A DNA stretch of 11,401 nucleotides, from assembly GCA_903837255.1 (NCBI GenBank), contig CAILTZ010000179.1, positions 1 through 11,401 of the forward strand. Direction: 5' to 3'. This document shows, piece by piece, positions 1 through 6,784 of this stretch. A program made the translations under genes and the position numbers. Every line of letters begins with the position of its first letter. Position 1 is the first letter of the stretch. The DNA is from an uncultured Pirellula sp. Its GTDB lineage: Bacteria; Planctomycetota; Planctomycetia; Pirellulales; Pirellulaceae. The notes below the pieces were generated by a model. It was given only the letters and a program-made list of their open reading frames with translations. It made no database searches and was not told the origin of the DNA.

Positions 1-96
1 ATCGCTCACCGTGACCAGTCTGCCAAGCTGCTGGTCGGTGACGAACCGTTCAATTATCTCCTTGGGGACATCGGAGTATTCGTCGTAGAAGATCAT
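1..96 (-). CDS. PaiB-like FMN-binding protein, N-terminal fragment
   Basis: The first 32 codons of a leftward gene are present; the rest lies beyond the left edge. The ATG at 96-94 is preceded by a good ribosome site, GAGGAA, four bases upstream on the minus strand. The visible protein begins MIFYDEYSDVPKEIIERF and continues to a GRLVT segment. The pattern of a conserved aromatic start, an acidic stretch, an amphipathic helix and then G-x-L-V-T resembles the N-terminus of PaiB-type FMN-binding split-barrel proteins (transcriptional regulator or pyridoxamine-phosphate-oxidase-like fold). The family is inferred from this short stretch only; the FMN-binding part is not in the window. It sits 97 bases downstream of the OsmC gene on the same strand and may share its transcript. 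Confidence 0.5.
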   Translation of the reverse strand, partial: MIFYDEYSDVPKEIIERFVTDQQLGRLVTVSD

Positions 97-193
97 CGCG
101 TTCCTCAAAGATTTGGAAAGAGGTCTCAGGTGGTAACATGTTCGACAATGGCACGCCCAATGGGTTCAGGGCAAACACCGATTTTCGGCCCAA

Positions 194-670
194 TTAGGGA
201 GCTACGACGACCGGATGGCAAAGCACCTCGGTCTTGACCGAATTGGCGATAAAGCATTCCTCATGGGCATTTTGGTGCATTTCGACGACTCTTGAAACGT
301 CTGGTGCCTCTCCATCCCACTCAACGAAGGGGCGTAATCGAACAACAGAAACGAACAGTTTTCCTTGTTCGTTTCTGCTCATCTGACCAATTGCGGAGTC
401 ACGGTATGCGTTAACTCGGAATCCCTTCTTGGCAGCAATCGACAGAAACCACAGCATATGGCAACTTGATAGCGGCACAACAAATGCCTCTTCTGGATCC
501 AAAGCCTTTTCCACCGAAAACGGCAATGGAACGATGTGTGGTGAGGAAGACGCGAGAACGCTAGTACCTCCGTCAAAGGTCCAAGTGTGGGCTCGTGAGT
601 ATTTTCCATCCACGAGTGGATCGTCTCCGCGTTCCCACTCGATCATCGTCTGGATTTCAGGATTCGACAT
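194..670 (-). CDS. OsmC/Ohr family peroxiredoxin
   Basis: This 158-residue protein is predicted to be a cytoplasmic thiol peroxidase that reduces organic hydroperoxides. The features seen are an N-terminal beta region with the YSRAHTW and SPHIVPLP segments, the first redox cysteine Cys70 in LSSCHMLWFL at the start of the central helix, and the second cysteine Cys139 in AHEECFIANSV. This two-cysteine layout and the overall length match the OsmC family, where the pair cycles between thiol and disulfide. The ATG at 670 has only a weak GGA about nine bases upstream. The gene lies 79 bases downstream of the S41 protease stop and is followed at 97 bases by the PaiB-like gene. Which OsmC subfamily it belongs to, and its reductant, cannot be told from sequence alone. 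No signal peptide is visible. Confidence 0.9.
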   Translation of the reverse strand: MSNPEIQTMIEWERGDDPLVDGKYSRAHTWTFDGGTSVLASSSPHIVPLPFSVEKALDPEEAFVVPLSSCHMLWFLSIAAKKGFRVNAYRDSAIGQMSRNEQGKLFVSVVRLRPFVEWDGEAPDVSRVVEMHQNAHEECFIANSVKTEVLCHPVVVAP

Positions 671-749
671 TGTTTATTTCCACGTGAGCAAAATCGGTTT
701 TAGGCGAACCAAACGAATTCCTTTAGACCCCAACACTACAGCCTCTCTC

Positions 750-2039
750 TCAAATCCGCCGGTTAGGAGATTTGAAGATATCCGAAATTTTCGGTAGGGA
801 CCACCTTTTTCGAGGAGCGATAGGCTGTTTCGGTCTAGCGTCACCCGGTAGTTCGAATGTCGGAATCGGGCTCGATTTAACAGGTCCCACGGGTGCCGTT
901 GCAGGGATGGCTGAGCGTTTGTCAACCACCTCGGCTTGCACTCGTTTGAGAAATGCCTCGGTCGACCAATCAAGGTCGCGATGCAAGATATCCGGGGTGT
1001 AGTAAACGCCGTTACCTCGCGGACGATTGATATAAACCTTGTTGGGTACGATGACTTGGCCTAAGCCCGATGGCAGGTCTTGCAGACGAACTTCCATGTA
1101 GGTGGAATCAGCGCTACTGGGTGCCCCCACCAGACGCGTGTTGGGGAAGAGTTTAAATGTATCGATTGCATCTAGACCAGCGCTAGCGCACTGCGGAGGC
1201 ACAATCACAAAAACGGGTATCGTGAGGGGATGTGGGTCGGAGTCAAGATCCTGGGATGCGTCCTGCACACTGGGTACGGATTCGGTATCGTCTTGTGCAT
1301 CGGCGTTAAAGAAGGGTTCACCCTTAGCGAGGGTATTGCGCATCCCTTCCCCAACACGACGGATCATGGGCAGCAGCTCGCTCATTCCCGCTTCCTTCAG
1401 TTTGTCGTAAAGAGATTCGACGTAGGTCGTGTTCTCGGGTGACGCCCGCCATAAGGTTTGCGTCTTGGCGTAGAGGGCTTCTCTGCGGCGTGCGACCCGA
1501 TCTGCGCCCCACAAGGCGCTAGCGACTCGGACGCTCCACTGCGAACTACCTCCTTGATTGTGACGCAAATCGAGCACGATGGCAGGTGCAGCGAGCAGAC
1601 GCTCGCGTTGGGATTCGATGGCCTGAACCAAATCGTCATAGGCTTGAACTTCTGAAGCATTCGGCTGAAACGTTGGCATGGCGATCCAGGGCCAGCGATC
1701 TTCGCGCCACTGCAATCCCACTGGCAACTCGTCACCATTGGTAGCCGACCGCATCAGATCGTACGCGGAATCCGGCAGCAATCGCCACTGCAAGGTTACT
1801 TGGTGGCGTTTCCCATCCGAGGTTTGGATCTCGCAGCGTCGCAACGGTTCGAGAAACGGATTCCCATGGTCGAGCAACAGATGCCCCCCTCGCAACCACC
1901 ATCGCCCCGGTTGATCGGCTCCGTACTCGAAAGCGAACAATCGTTCTCGCAACAAGTTCTCGACGTGTTGGTCGTTAATGGTGCACGTGAGCCCCCACAG
2001 GCACATCGGCCTCCTCGCTGTGGTGCACCCAGAGCCCAT
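750..2039 (-). CDS. S41 family protease, C-terminal part of frameshifted gene
   Basis: This frame carries the catalytic half of a tail-specific (C-terminal processing, S41) serine protease. In fragment numbering, a PDZ-like segment with INDQHVENLL lies at about 21-30. The S41 core motif VLDLRHNQGG is at 155-164. The likely nucleophile is Ser286 in CASAGLD, followed by a conserved GAPSSADSTY turn near 305-314. The tail from about 375 is proline- and lysine-rich. The first 17 or so residues of this frame, from the ATG at 2039, do not look like protein of this family; the true upstream sequence is in the other frame (1975-2448). The two frames overlap between 1975 and 2039 and together make a normal exported S41 protease of about 560 residues. 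A one-base surplus or two-base loss near the C5 run at 1992-1996 would explain the break. Either the gene is inactive or the sequence has an error here. Confidence 0.8.
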   Translation of the reverse strand: MGSGCTTARRPMCLWGLTCTINDQHVENLLRERLFAFEYGADQPGRWWLRGGHLLLDHGNPFLEPLRRCEIQTSDGKRHQVTLQWRLLPDSAYDLMRSATNGDELPVGLQWREDRWPWIAMPTFQPNASEVQAYDDLVQAIESQRERLLAAPAIVLDLRHNQGGSSQWSVRVASALWGADRVARRREALYAKTQTLWRASPENTTYVESLYDKLKEAGMSELLPMIRRVGEGMRNTLAKGEPFFNADAQDDTESVPSVQDASQDLDSDPHPLTIPVFVIVPPQCASAGLDAIDTFKLFPNTRLVGAPSSADSTYMEVRLQDLPSGLGQVIVPNKVYINRPRGNGVYYTPDILHRDLDWSTEAFLKRVQAEVVDKRSAIPATAPVGPVKSSPIPTFELPGDARPKQPIAPRKRWSLPKISDIFKSPNRRI

Positions 2040-2448
2040 CGCCTCGCCATGTCGTCAAGAAGCCCGGCCAGCGGGACGGCGGATCCAGTTCCTCAGGCAA
2101 GCGAGCAAATGGGCCTGCATGTCCGTCCTGCAATGTCGCATTGAAACGCCCGATGGCAAACATGTAGCCCGCAGGCCCGTCCACTCGGGGAGCTAGGCTC
2201 ATCGCATTCTGGCGCGCTTCGTCGAGCAATTTCGGAAACGAAGGGTTTTGCGGATCGACCATGCCAGGATGGTTGTCGGCCAGAATGCGGTAAGACGCCT
2301 CGATATCGGAGTGAACTGCTTGCAGCCAAGCTTGCGGCGTTTGCGGAACAACAACTTCGTCCACTTGAGCGCACAGCGCTCGAGGCATCGACAGGAACAA
2401 GCAATGGCTGGATAGCAAGACAAGGAGAAAAGCTCGAAGTGAAAACAT
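1975..2448 (-). CDS. S41 family protease, N-terminal part of frameshifted gene
   Basis: The 157-residue frame starts at the ATG at 2448 with a clear Sec signal peptide: MFSLRAF, then a hydrophobic core to about residue 22, with likely cleavage near ALCA-Q (about 26-27). The mature part has helical sequence typical of the N-terminal region of S41 proteases (WLQAVHSDIEASYRILADNH, then LQDGHAG). It ends in DVPVGAHVHH followed by a stop at 1977-1975. The last good family-like residues are about GAHV; the next expected segment, a PDZ-like x-T-I-N-D, is found one frame away in the downstream fragment. Translation as written would give an exported protein with no catalytic serine. The start faces the divergent intergenic region; I see no convincing promoter for it. 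Confidence 0.75.
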   Translation of the reverse strand: MFSLRAFLLVLLSSHCLFLSMPRALCAQVDEVVVPQTPQAWLQAVHSDIEASYRILADNHPGMVDPQNPSFPKLLDEARQNAMSLAPRVDGPAGYMFAIGRFNATLQDGHAGPFARLPEELDPPSRWPGFLTTWRGDGLWVHHSEEADVPVGAHVHH

Positions 2449-2647
2449 TGTAGATCCTAAAAATGACGCTCGTGCGCAGAATTTGTGTGTAAAAAGGTCT
2501 TACATTCCTAAGCTTGTGGCATCGCAAGTATGCCCACCCTGGCTTCAAGCCATTTGAGGGGTCGGATATCCTAAGGACCTGCTAGACTGCCGGTTGCTGT
2601 TGGGTTGCGCAGTGGAAGGCACCGAGCCCGATTATGGCAAAAAACGC

Positions 2648-2660
2648 GGGGACTGTCCCC
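2648..2660. repeat. 13-base perfect palindrome, REP-like
   Basis: GGGGAC-T-GTCCCC is a perfect inverted repeat centred on T2654, flanked by CGC and GG. Palindromes of this GGGGACnGTCCCC type are often dispersed intergenic repeats, in some genomes associated with Y1-type (RAYT) transposases. Only one copy is seen in this window and no transposase is present, so the repeat status is inferred. Confidence 0.4.
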
Positions 2661-2720
2661 GGTATTTCTGTCAATTTTTCCGAGCCAATGTTCCTCCGTC
2701 CGAGCTAAAAGCATACAGAC

Positions 2721-2766
2721 GGATCTCTTGCGAGATCCACGACCAGGTCGTACAAAAAGAGTTTGT
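2721..2766. repeat. Three abutting inverted repeats
   Basis: Three hairpin-forming units follow each other with no spacer. GGATCTC-TTGC-GAGATCC (2721-2738) has a 7-bp stem and 4-base loop. ACGACC-A-GGTCGT (2739-2751) has 6-bp arms around one base. ACAAA-AAGAG-TTTGT (2752-2766) has a 5-bp stem. All arms are perfect. The block ends two bases before a TATAAT box. No T-run follows the strong stems, so an intrinsic terminator is unlikely; operator sites or a mobile-element remnant are better guesses. Confidence 0.55.
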
Positions 2767-2774
2767 TTTATAAT
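2739..2774 (+). promoter_or_regulatory. Putative promoter with palindromic operator
   Basis: A perfect -10 hexamer, TATAAT, lies at 2769-2774. Its spacing predicts a start about 14 bases before the ATG at 2795. The -35 position (about 2746-2751, GGTCGT at 17-base spacing) is a poor match to TTGACA and coincides with the right arm of the ACGACC-A-GGTCGT palindrome. A strong -10 with a weak -35 covered by a palindrome is the usual layout of a promoter controlled by a dimeric regulator. This is inference from position only. Confidence 0.4.
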
Positions 2775-2794
2775 TTCCGCAGCCTTAACCCAAC

Positions 2795-2944
2795 ATGACG
2801 ACACAAAACAATCTCAACTTGATCACCTGCCAAGACTTGGCCTACAGGGGGCCGGGTCGCATGTGTGTCGTTTTGGACCTAAATGAGCAAACCATCACCC
2901 TTGAGAACTGCTTCATCTCTAACCACTTTTTTGTCTGTGAGTAA
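2795..2944 (+). CDS. Small membrane protein, 5' part of frameshifted gene
   Basis: A 49-residue frame starts MTTQNNLNLITCQDLAYR and ends NHFFVCE at the TAA at 2942-2944. It has three cysteines in its first 39 residues besides a VVLDL...TITLENC beta-like stretch. The sequence stays protein-like up to NHF, and the natural continuation (LSVSKKPTYKC) is found one base further on in the next frame. The junction falls on six T residues at 2927-2932: reading five instead of six restores a single frame into the downstream fragment. This start, not the ATG at 2883, is likely the true one, since it follows the TATAAT box and the downstream frame looks unnatural before its residue 16. No Shine-Dalgarno is visible. 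No named family is recognised. Confidence 0.5.
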   Translation: MTTQNNLNLITCQDLAYRGPGRMCVVLDLNEQTITLENCFISNHFFVCE

Positions 2945-3272
2945 AAAACCGACATACAAATGCTCTTTCAGCGAGATCACTAAGGTCGTCGATTTACTCC
3001 TCGGAAACCACACCGGTATACTGATGCGAGTGCAGTTGTTTCTCAGTGGCATTGACGCGTCGGATCTGCGCTCTGTCTTTGTCCATACGCAACATGGAAA
3101 TGCGAGAATCTTCGCCCAATGGAACGATTTCGAACGATTTCGCTCGACACTGATCGAAGAATGTAAACCCTCGCGTGGAGGTGGTTATGTGATAGACAAC
3201 CCGGAGATGTGGGACTTGTATGCAATCTTTTTTGTTCTTTTACTTGCCGGATTGATTTGGATTCTCGTGTGA
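2883..3272 (+). CDS. Small membrane protein, 3' part of frameshifted gene
   Basis: This 129-residue frame contains a soluble part (about 23-105) with PTYKCSFSEITKV and HTQHGNARIFA, and a C-terminal membrane helix at about 111-129 (YAIFFVLLLAGLIWILV) after a short acidic linker. Residues 1-15 from the ATG at 2883 are probably an out-of-frame reading of the real N-terminus, which lies in the frame beginning at 2795. Joined at the T6 run, the protein would be about 158 residues with a single tail anchor. I recognise no named domain; the pattern of beta strands followed by a tail anchor resembles short planctomycete hypothetical proteins. It is followed at 41 bases by the DUF456 gene, so the two may share a transcript. 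Confidence 0.55.
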   Translation: MSKPSPLRTASSLTTFLSVSKKPTYKCSFSEITKVVDLLLGNHTGILMRVQLFLSGIDASDLRSVFVHTQHGNARIFAQWNDFERFRSTLIEECKPSRGGGYVIDNPEMWDLYAIFFVLLLAGLIWILV

Positions 3273-3313
3273 ACCAATTCCAAAACGTCGTATTTGCTGT
3301 TGGCGAGGTTCCT

Positions 3314-3892
3314 ATGTCGCTCGCTGCCCTCGCAGCTTGGCTTGATTGGACCGCTTGGCTATGGATCTCCTGGCTGGTGCTTTTGTGTGTGATCAATCTT
3401 GTGAGTTGGTCGACAAACCTTTTTTCATTCCCAGGGAATTGGCTCATTGTCTTGACCACGGCTATCTATGCTTATTTTTTCCCGGAGTCTCCGAGCGCTG
3501 GAATCGGTTGGTTGGGGATCGGAATCCTGGCAGCCTTGGCCGTCCTCGGTGAGATCATTGAGTTTGTTGCGGGTGCGGCGATGGCGGGCAAACGAGGGGC
3601 AAGCCGTCGAGCGATGGCATTGGCGGTCGTAGGGACGATGGTCGGAAGCATTGTCGGTGCGATCTTCACGATCCCGATTCCGATCCTCGGGCCGATGCTC
3701 GGCGCGATGGCGGGCGGAGCTGCCGGTGCATTTTCTGGAGCTTGGGTGGGTGAGATTTGGAAGGGCAAATCGGTCGAAGAAGGTGTCAACGTAGGGACCG
3801 GAGCACTGCTCGGTCGATTGCTAGGCACCTCGGGCAAACTGCTCGTCGGGGCCGTGATGGTGGTTGTCGCCGCCGTCGACGCCCTTTACTAA
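3314..3892 (+). CDS. DUF456 family membrane protein
   Basis: The 192-residue protein is a multi-pass inner-membrane protein of the DUF456 family, whose function is unknown. Membrane segments are visible at about 9-30, 38-56, 62-90 and a glycine/alanine-rich hairpin at about 101-145, then a final one at about 172-190. The family hallmarks are the FPGNWLIVL segment (38-46), the GEIIEFVAGAAMAGKRGASRRA linker region around 79-100, and the glycine-zipper-like G-x-x-x-G runs around IPILGPMLGAMAGG. The ATG at 3314 is chosen because GAGG sits five bases upstream; reading further upstream overlaps the previous gene and adds unlikely hydrophilic residues. The glycine-zipper arrangement suggests tight helix packing. 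The gene lies 41 bases after the small membrane protein gene. Confidence 0.8.
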   Translation: MSLAALAAWLDWTAWLWISWLVLLCVINLVSWSTNLFSFPGNWLIVLTTAIYAYFFPESPSAGIGWLGIGILAALAVLGEIIEFVAGAAMAGKRGASRRAMALAVVGTMVGSIVGAIFTIPIPILGPMLGAMAGGAAGAFSGAWVGEIWKGKSVEEGVNVGTGALLGRLLGTSGKLLVGAVMVVVAAVDALY

Positions 3893-4042
3893 GCTCTTAG
3901 CACGCCCAAGATCGCTGCCCATCTTTGCCAGCCTACCGGGACTGCCTACGTTGGCACTGCGTCCTCGATTTACGGTCCTCTATTGAGGTTGTTTTCGAAA
4001 CTCTCTTGATTGGTCCGGAGGAAAAACACTACAACGTCATGC

Positions 4043-4729
4043 ATGAATCAACCACATTGCATCAGCCGCTGCCTGCTTTGGATCATGATCGTTTCACTGT
4101 GCTCACATGCCGGTTGCGTGCGCAAGCGCATGACGTTTCGAACCAACCCGGCAGGTGCGATGGTCTATGTGGACAAGCAGCCAGTGGGTTTAACCCCCGT
4201 CTCGACAGGGTTTACTTACTACGGCACACGCAACATCGAGATCGTCAAGGATGGATATCGGACGGAGAAATTTTTGCGCAAGGTCCATGCGCCATGGTAT
4301 CAGATTCCGCCATTGGATTTTGTCTCCGATACGCTCTGGCCGTTTGAGTCACGTGACGAGCGGATCATCGATGTGCAAATGACCCCTGAGTTTGATGTCC
4401 CGGAAGATGCGTTAATCGCTTCCGGAGAACAGCTGCGGCTTCAGGCTGGCCAAGGGATTGCGGTGACGCCACCTCCGCCAGTGATTCAGCCATCGACTCC
4501 AATTTTGGCACCAGCTCCTGTAGGGATTGCCCCTGGGCCGCCCGCACCGATTCCAGGCCAACCGGTCGTTCAAGCCCCTCAACCATCGTTCGGCCAACGG
4601 GCTCGCGATTTGTTTTTCCCTTACGGTGCACCGCTGAGTTTCCCATCGACTCAGGTCACCCCAGGGGGTGGCTTTAGGCCTCCTGCCGACCAGGACGCAC
4701 CGGTGAGTCCCGGTGGTCTTCCGCAATGA
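4043..4729 (+). CDS. PEGA-domain lipoprotein
   Basis: The 228-residue protein has an N-terminal hydrophobic signal (about 11-20) ending in SHAGC, so Cys25 is the likely lipidated residue, although His at -3 is unusual for a lipobox. A PEGA domain follows at about 30-65 (FRTNPAGAMVYVDKQPVG, then TPVSTGFTYYGT and DGYRT). Next comes a W-Y-Q-I-P-P-L-D-F region conserved in planctomycete members, then a long proline-rich tail from about 140 to the end. PEGA domains are small surface-associated beta modules; this architecture suggests an envelope lipoprotein of unknown task. The ATG at 4043 is preferred over an upstream TTG at 4010, because the signal peptide begins there. A GGAGG about 20 bases upstream is too far to be a normal ribosome site. 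The stop overlaps the next start (ATGA at 4726). Confidence 0.8.
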   Translation: MNQPHCISRCLLWIMIVSLCSHAGCVRKRMTFRTNPAGAMVYVDKQPVGLTPVSTGFTYYGTRNIEIVKDGYRTEKFLRKVHAPWYQIPPLDFVSDTLWPFESRDERIIDVQMTPEFDVPEDALIASGEQLRLQAGQGIAVTPPPPVIQPSTPILAPAPVGIAPGPPAPIPGQPVVQAPQPSFGQRARDLFFPYGAPLSFPSTQVTPGGGFRPPADQDAPVSPGGLPQ

Positions 4730-5613
4730 GTAAGCAGCTACGAATGCTACTCGTTTTGTGGGTGTTGAGCGGATCCGGTTGTCGGGCCTTGGCCCCACGA
4801 GCGATCGACAATTCGAAACAAAACATTGCACCCGAGTTGATTCAAGCCAATTCCATTCCGATCGAAAGGGGCCAGCGTCGAGCTCTCCTCGATGGCGTGG
4901 GCTGGGTGGTGGGAATCCCCTCCAAAATTTTACTCTGGGACCGTCGGATCGAAAACCATAACATCGGACCCCAGACCGAAGAGACGATCGCCGCGTATAT
5001 GCAGAGGAACGACTTGGGGCATGTCAAGGTTCGGCTCAATCAGTATCGGCCCTGGGATGACATGAAACGATTGACCAAGAACCGGACGATGGCCTGGCCG
5101 TGGCGTTACTCGATCGGAACATTGAGCGTTCTAGGAGAGACCGTTTTTCCGGGCCGAATCTTCGGCGGGGATCACTTCAATCCTTACACCCAAACCGTAC
5201 ACCTCTACAGCGATGTGCCTGCTATCGCGATCCATGAAGGGGGGCATGCCAAGGATTTTTCGAGGCGCACTTACCCTGGGACTTATGCAGCTCTGTACGG
5301 TTTGCCCGTTGTCCCGTTGTACCACGAGTCCATCGCGACCCGCGATGCGATCGCTTACGCGCAGCGCACCGAGGATCCAGAGTTGCAGCGTGAGACCTAC
5401 CGCATTTTGTACCCAGCTTATGGAACCTATGTGGGGGGTGCTCTGGGATCCGTCCTACCCCTGGCATCACTCCCAGCATATTATGGGAGTGTCATCCTCG
5501 GGCATGCTGCGGGGCGCTGGCAGGCCAATCAAATACCCAACTCGCAAGAGTCTTGGAGTCCAACGACCTTACCACTCACGCCGCGACAACAGCCAACGGA
5601 AACCACAGAATGA
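4726..5613 (+). CDS. Putative zinc metalloprotease lipoprotein (HEGGH)
   Basis: The 295-residue protein starts with a short lipoprotein-type signal (MLLVLWVLSGSGC), putting the probable lipidated residue at Cys19. The core contains HEGGH at 170-174 (IAIHEGGHAKDF), an HExxH zinc-binding motif with Glu171 as the expected catalytic base. Glu201 in YHESIATRDAIAY lies 27 residues later and is a plausible third zinc ligand, as in gluzincin-type proteases. A hydrophobic glycine-rich stretch at about 225-258 may be a membrane-associated hairpin. I cannot name a family; the substrate is unknown. Translation is coupled to the PEGA gene (4-base ATGA overlap upstream) and to the acetyltransferase gene (4-base ATGA overlap downstream). 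It could be an inactive or peptide-scavenging relative, but both zinc histidines and the glutamate are intact. Confidence 0.7.
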   Translation: MSKQLRMLLVLWVLSGSGCRALAPRAIDNSKQNIAPELIQANSIPIERGQRRALLDGVGWVVGIPSKILLWDRRIENHNIGPQTEETIAAYMQRNDLGHVKVRLNQYRPWDDMKRLTKNRTMAWPWRYSIGTLSVLGETVFPGRIFGGDHFNPYTQTVHLYSDVPAIAIHEGGHAKDFSRRTYPGTYAALYGLPVVPLYHESIATRDAIAYAQRTEDPELQRETYRILYPAYGTYVGGALGSVLPLASLPAYYGSVILGHAAGRWQANQIPNSQESWSPTTLPLTPRQQPTETTE

Positions 5614-6758
5614 ATCAGGTCCAAGCCAACGCTATTGAAGTCACTCCGGTTGAGGGGCGCAAGGACCGCAAAGAGTTCATGGAACTCATTTGGAGGTTGT
5701 ACAAAGGGGATCCAAATTGGATTCCCCCGATCCGTATGAACCAAGAGGAGCTCGTCGGCTTTCGCAAGCATCCGTTCTACGAGGTCAACCGATGCCAAGC
5801 TTTTTTGGCTCGCAAGTCAGGAGAGGTTGTCGGACGGATCGTCGGTATTGTCAACCAAGGGCACAACAAGCGTTACGAGGAGAAACGGGGCTTCTTTGGA
5901 TTCTTTGAATCGATCGATGACCAGCAGGTTGCCAACGCTCTGTTCAAAGCTGCCGGAAGTTACTTAAAGGGTCAAGGGATGACCGATGTACGCGGCCCTT
6001 GCAATCCCTCGCTCAACTACGAGACCGGGACCTTGGTCGACGGGTTTACCACTCCGCCCACCTTCATGATGACCTACAACCCACCTTACCACGATCGGCT
6101 GATCCGAGGTTTTGGATTTGAAAAGACCCAAGATATGTACGCTTACGATGGCAACATGGAAATGCTCAAGACGATCGATCCAAAGATCGGACAAGTCGTC
6201 GAGCAGGTGCAGGAGCGATTTGGGGTGCAGGTTCGCCAAGTGAGCCGCAAAAACTTTGCAAAGGAGGTTTTGCTGTTCTTGAAGATCTATAACGAGTCGT
6301 TGCAGGGTACGTGGGGCTTTGTTCCATTGTCCGATGGCGAGGTCAAGGCTCTAGGGATGTCGCTGAAGTTGCTGATCAATCCTGCCGCAACAAGTGTGGT
6401 CGAGGTCAACGGCGAGCCGGTTGGCGTGGGCTTAGGGCTCCCAGACTACAATCCAATCATCAAGAAAATCGATGGGAAGCTCTTTCCGTTTGGTTGGATA
6501 AGAATCCTGATGGATCGCAAGAAGATCACCAAGATGCGGATCATCAGCACCAACGTGGTTCCAGAGTGGCAAAGATGGGGTCTGGGTTTGGTGTTGCTCA
6601 ATAGGATGCTGCCCGATGTGGTGGCCATAGGGATCACCGATGCGGAGTTCTCATGGGTTTTAGAGAGCAATCATCTATCCCGTGGCTCGCTCGAGCGAGC
6701 CGGACTGGTCCCAGCCAAAACCTATCGTCTCTACGATCGAACGCTCAGGGATCTTTAG
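5610..6758 (+). CDS. GNAT-family acetyltransferase, two-part
   Basis: The 382-residue protein resembles the long GNAT proteins related to E. coli YghO. The N-terminal half (about 20-180) has W-I-P-P-I-R and the sequence RGPCNPSLNYETGTLVDGF. The C-terminal half (about 210-382) holds a GNAT core with VVEVNGEPVGVGLGLPDYN and a probable acetyl-CoA loop QRWGLG at 321-326 (Q/R-x-x-G-x-G type). The final part, SNHLSRGSLERAGL, is the usual GNAT C-terminal strand-helix. The ATG at 5610 overlaps the upstream stop as ATGA; a TTG at 5553 would add 19 residues that duplicate the upstream gene's tail region, so the ATG is preferred. Substrate unknown. No signal peptide, so the protein is cytoplasmic, working beside two lipoprotein genes of the same transcript. 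Confidence 0.8.
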   Translation: MNQVQANAIEVTPVEGRKDRKEFMELIWRLYKGDPNWIPPIRMNQEELVGFRKHPFYEVNRCQAFLARKSGEVVGRIVGIVNQGHNKRYEEKRGFFGFFESIDDQQVANALFKAAGSYLKGQGMTDVRGPCNPSLNYETGTLVDGFTTPPTFMMTYNPPYHDRLIRGFGFEKTQDMYAYDGNMEMLKTIDPKIGQVVEQVQERFGVQVRQVSRKNFAKEVLLFLKIYNESLQGTWGFVPLSDGEVKALGMSLKLLINPAATSVVEVNGEPVGVGLGLPDYNPIIKKIDGKLFPFGWIRILMDRKKITKMRIISTNVVPEWQRWGLGLVLLNRMLPDVVAIGITDAEFSWVLESNHLSRGSLERAGLVPAKTYRLYDRTLRDL

Positions 6759-6784
6759 TTCCAAGAGTTGCCAAGGATTCTCTT

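Larger units (their letters stand above)
2449..2794. other. Divergent intergenic region with palindromes
   Basis: This 346-base stretch lies between the leftward S41 protease gene and the rightward small membrane protein gene. From 2449 to about 2557 I see nothing beyond the expected leader and possible promoter of the leftward gene. From 2558 to 2773 one plus-strand frame is open for 71 codons but lacks an ATG. Within it lie a GGGGAC-T-GTCCCC palindrome (2648-2660) and three abutting inverted repeats (2721-2766), described separately. The right end carries a perfect TATAAT. Confidence 0.7.

Noticed and set aside
2605..2886. 93-codon plus-strand frame across the intergenic region
   Set aside because: It starts at a TTG, overlaps the better-supported 2795 frame out of register, and its arginine/serine-rich composition is not protein-like.
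3472..3837. Proline/alanine-rich minus-strand frame opposite the DUF456 gene
   Set aside because: Its low-complexity composition is the reverse complement of the glycine/alanine-rich membrane segments.
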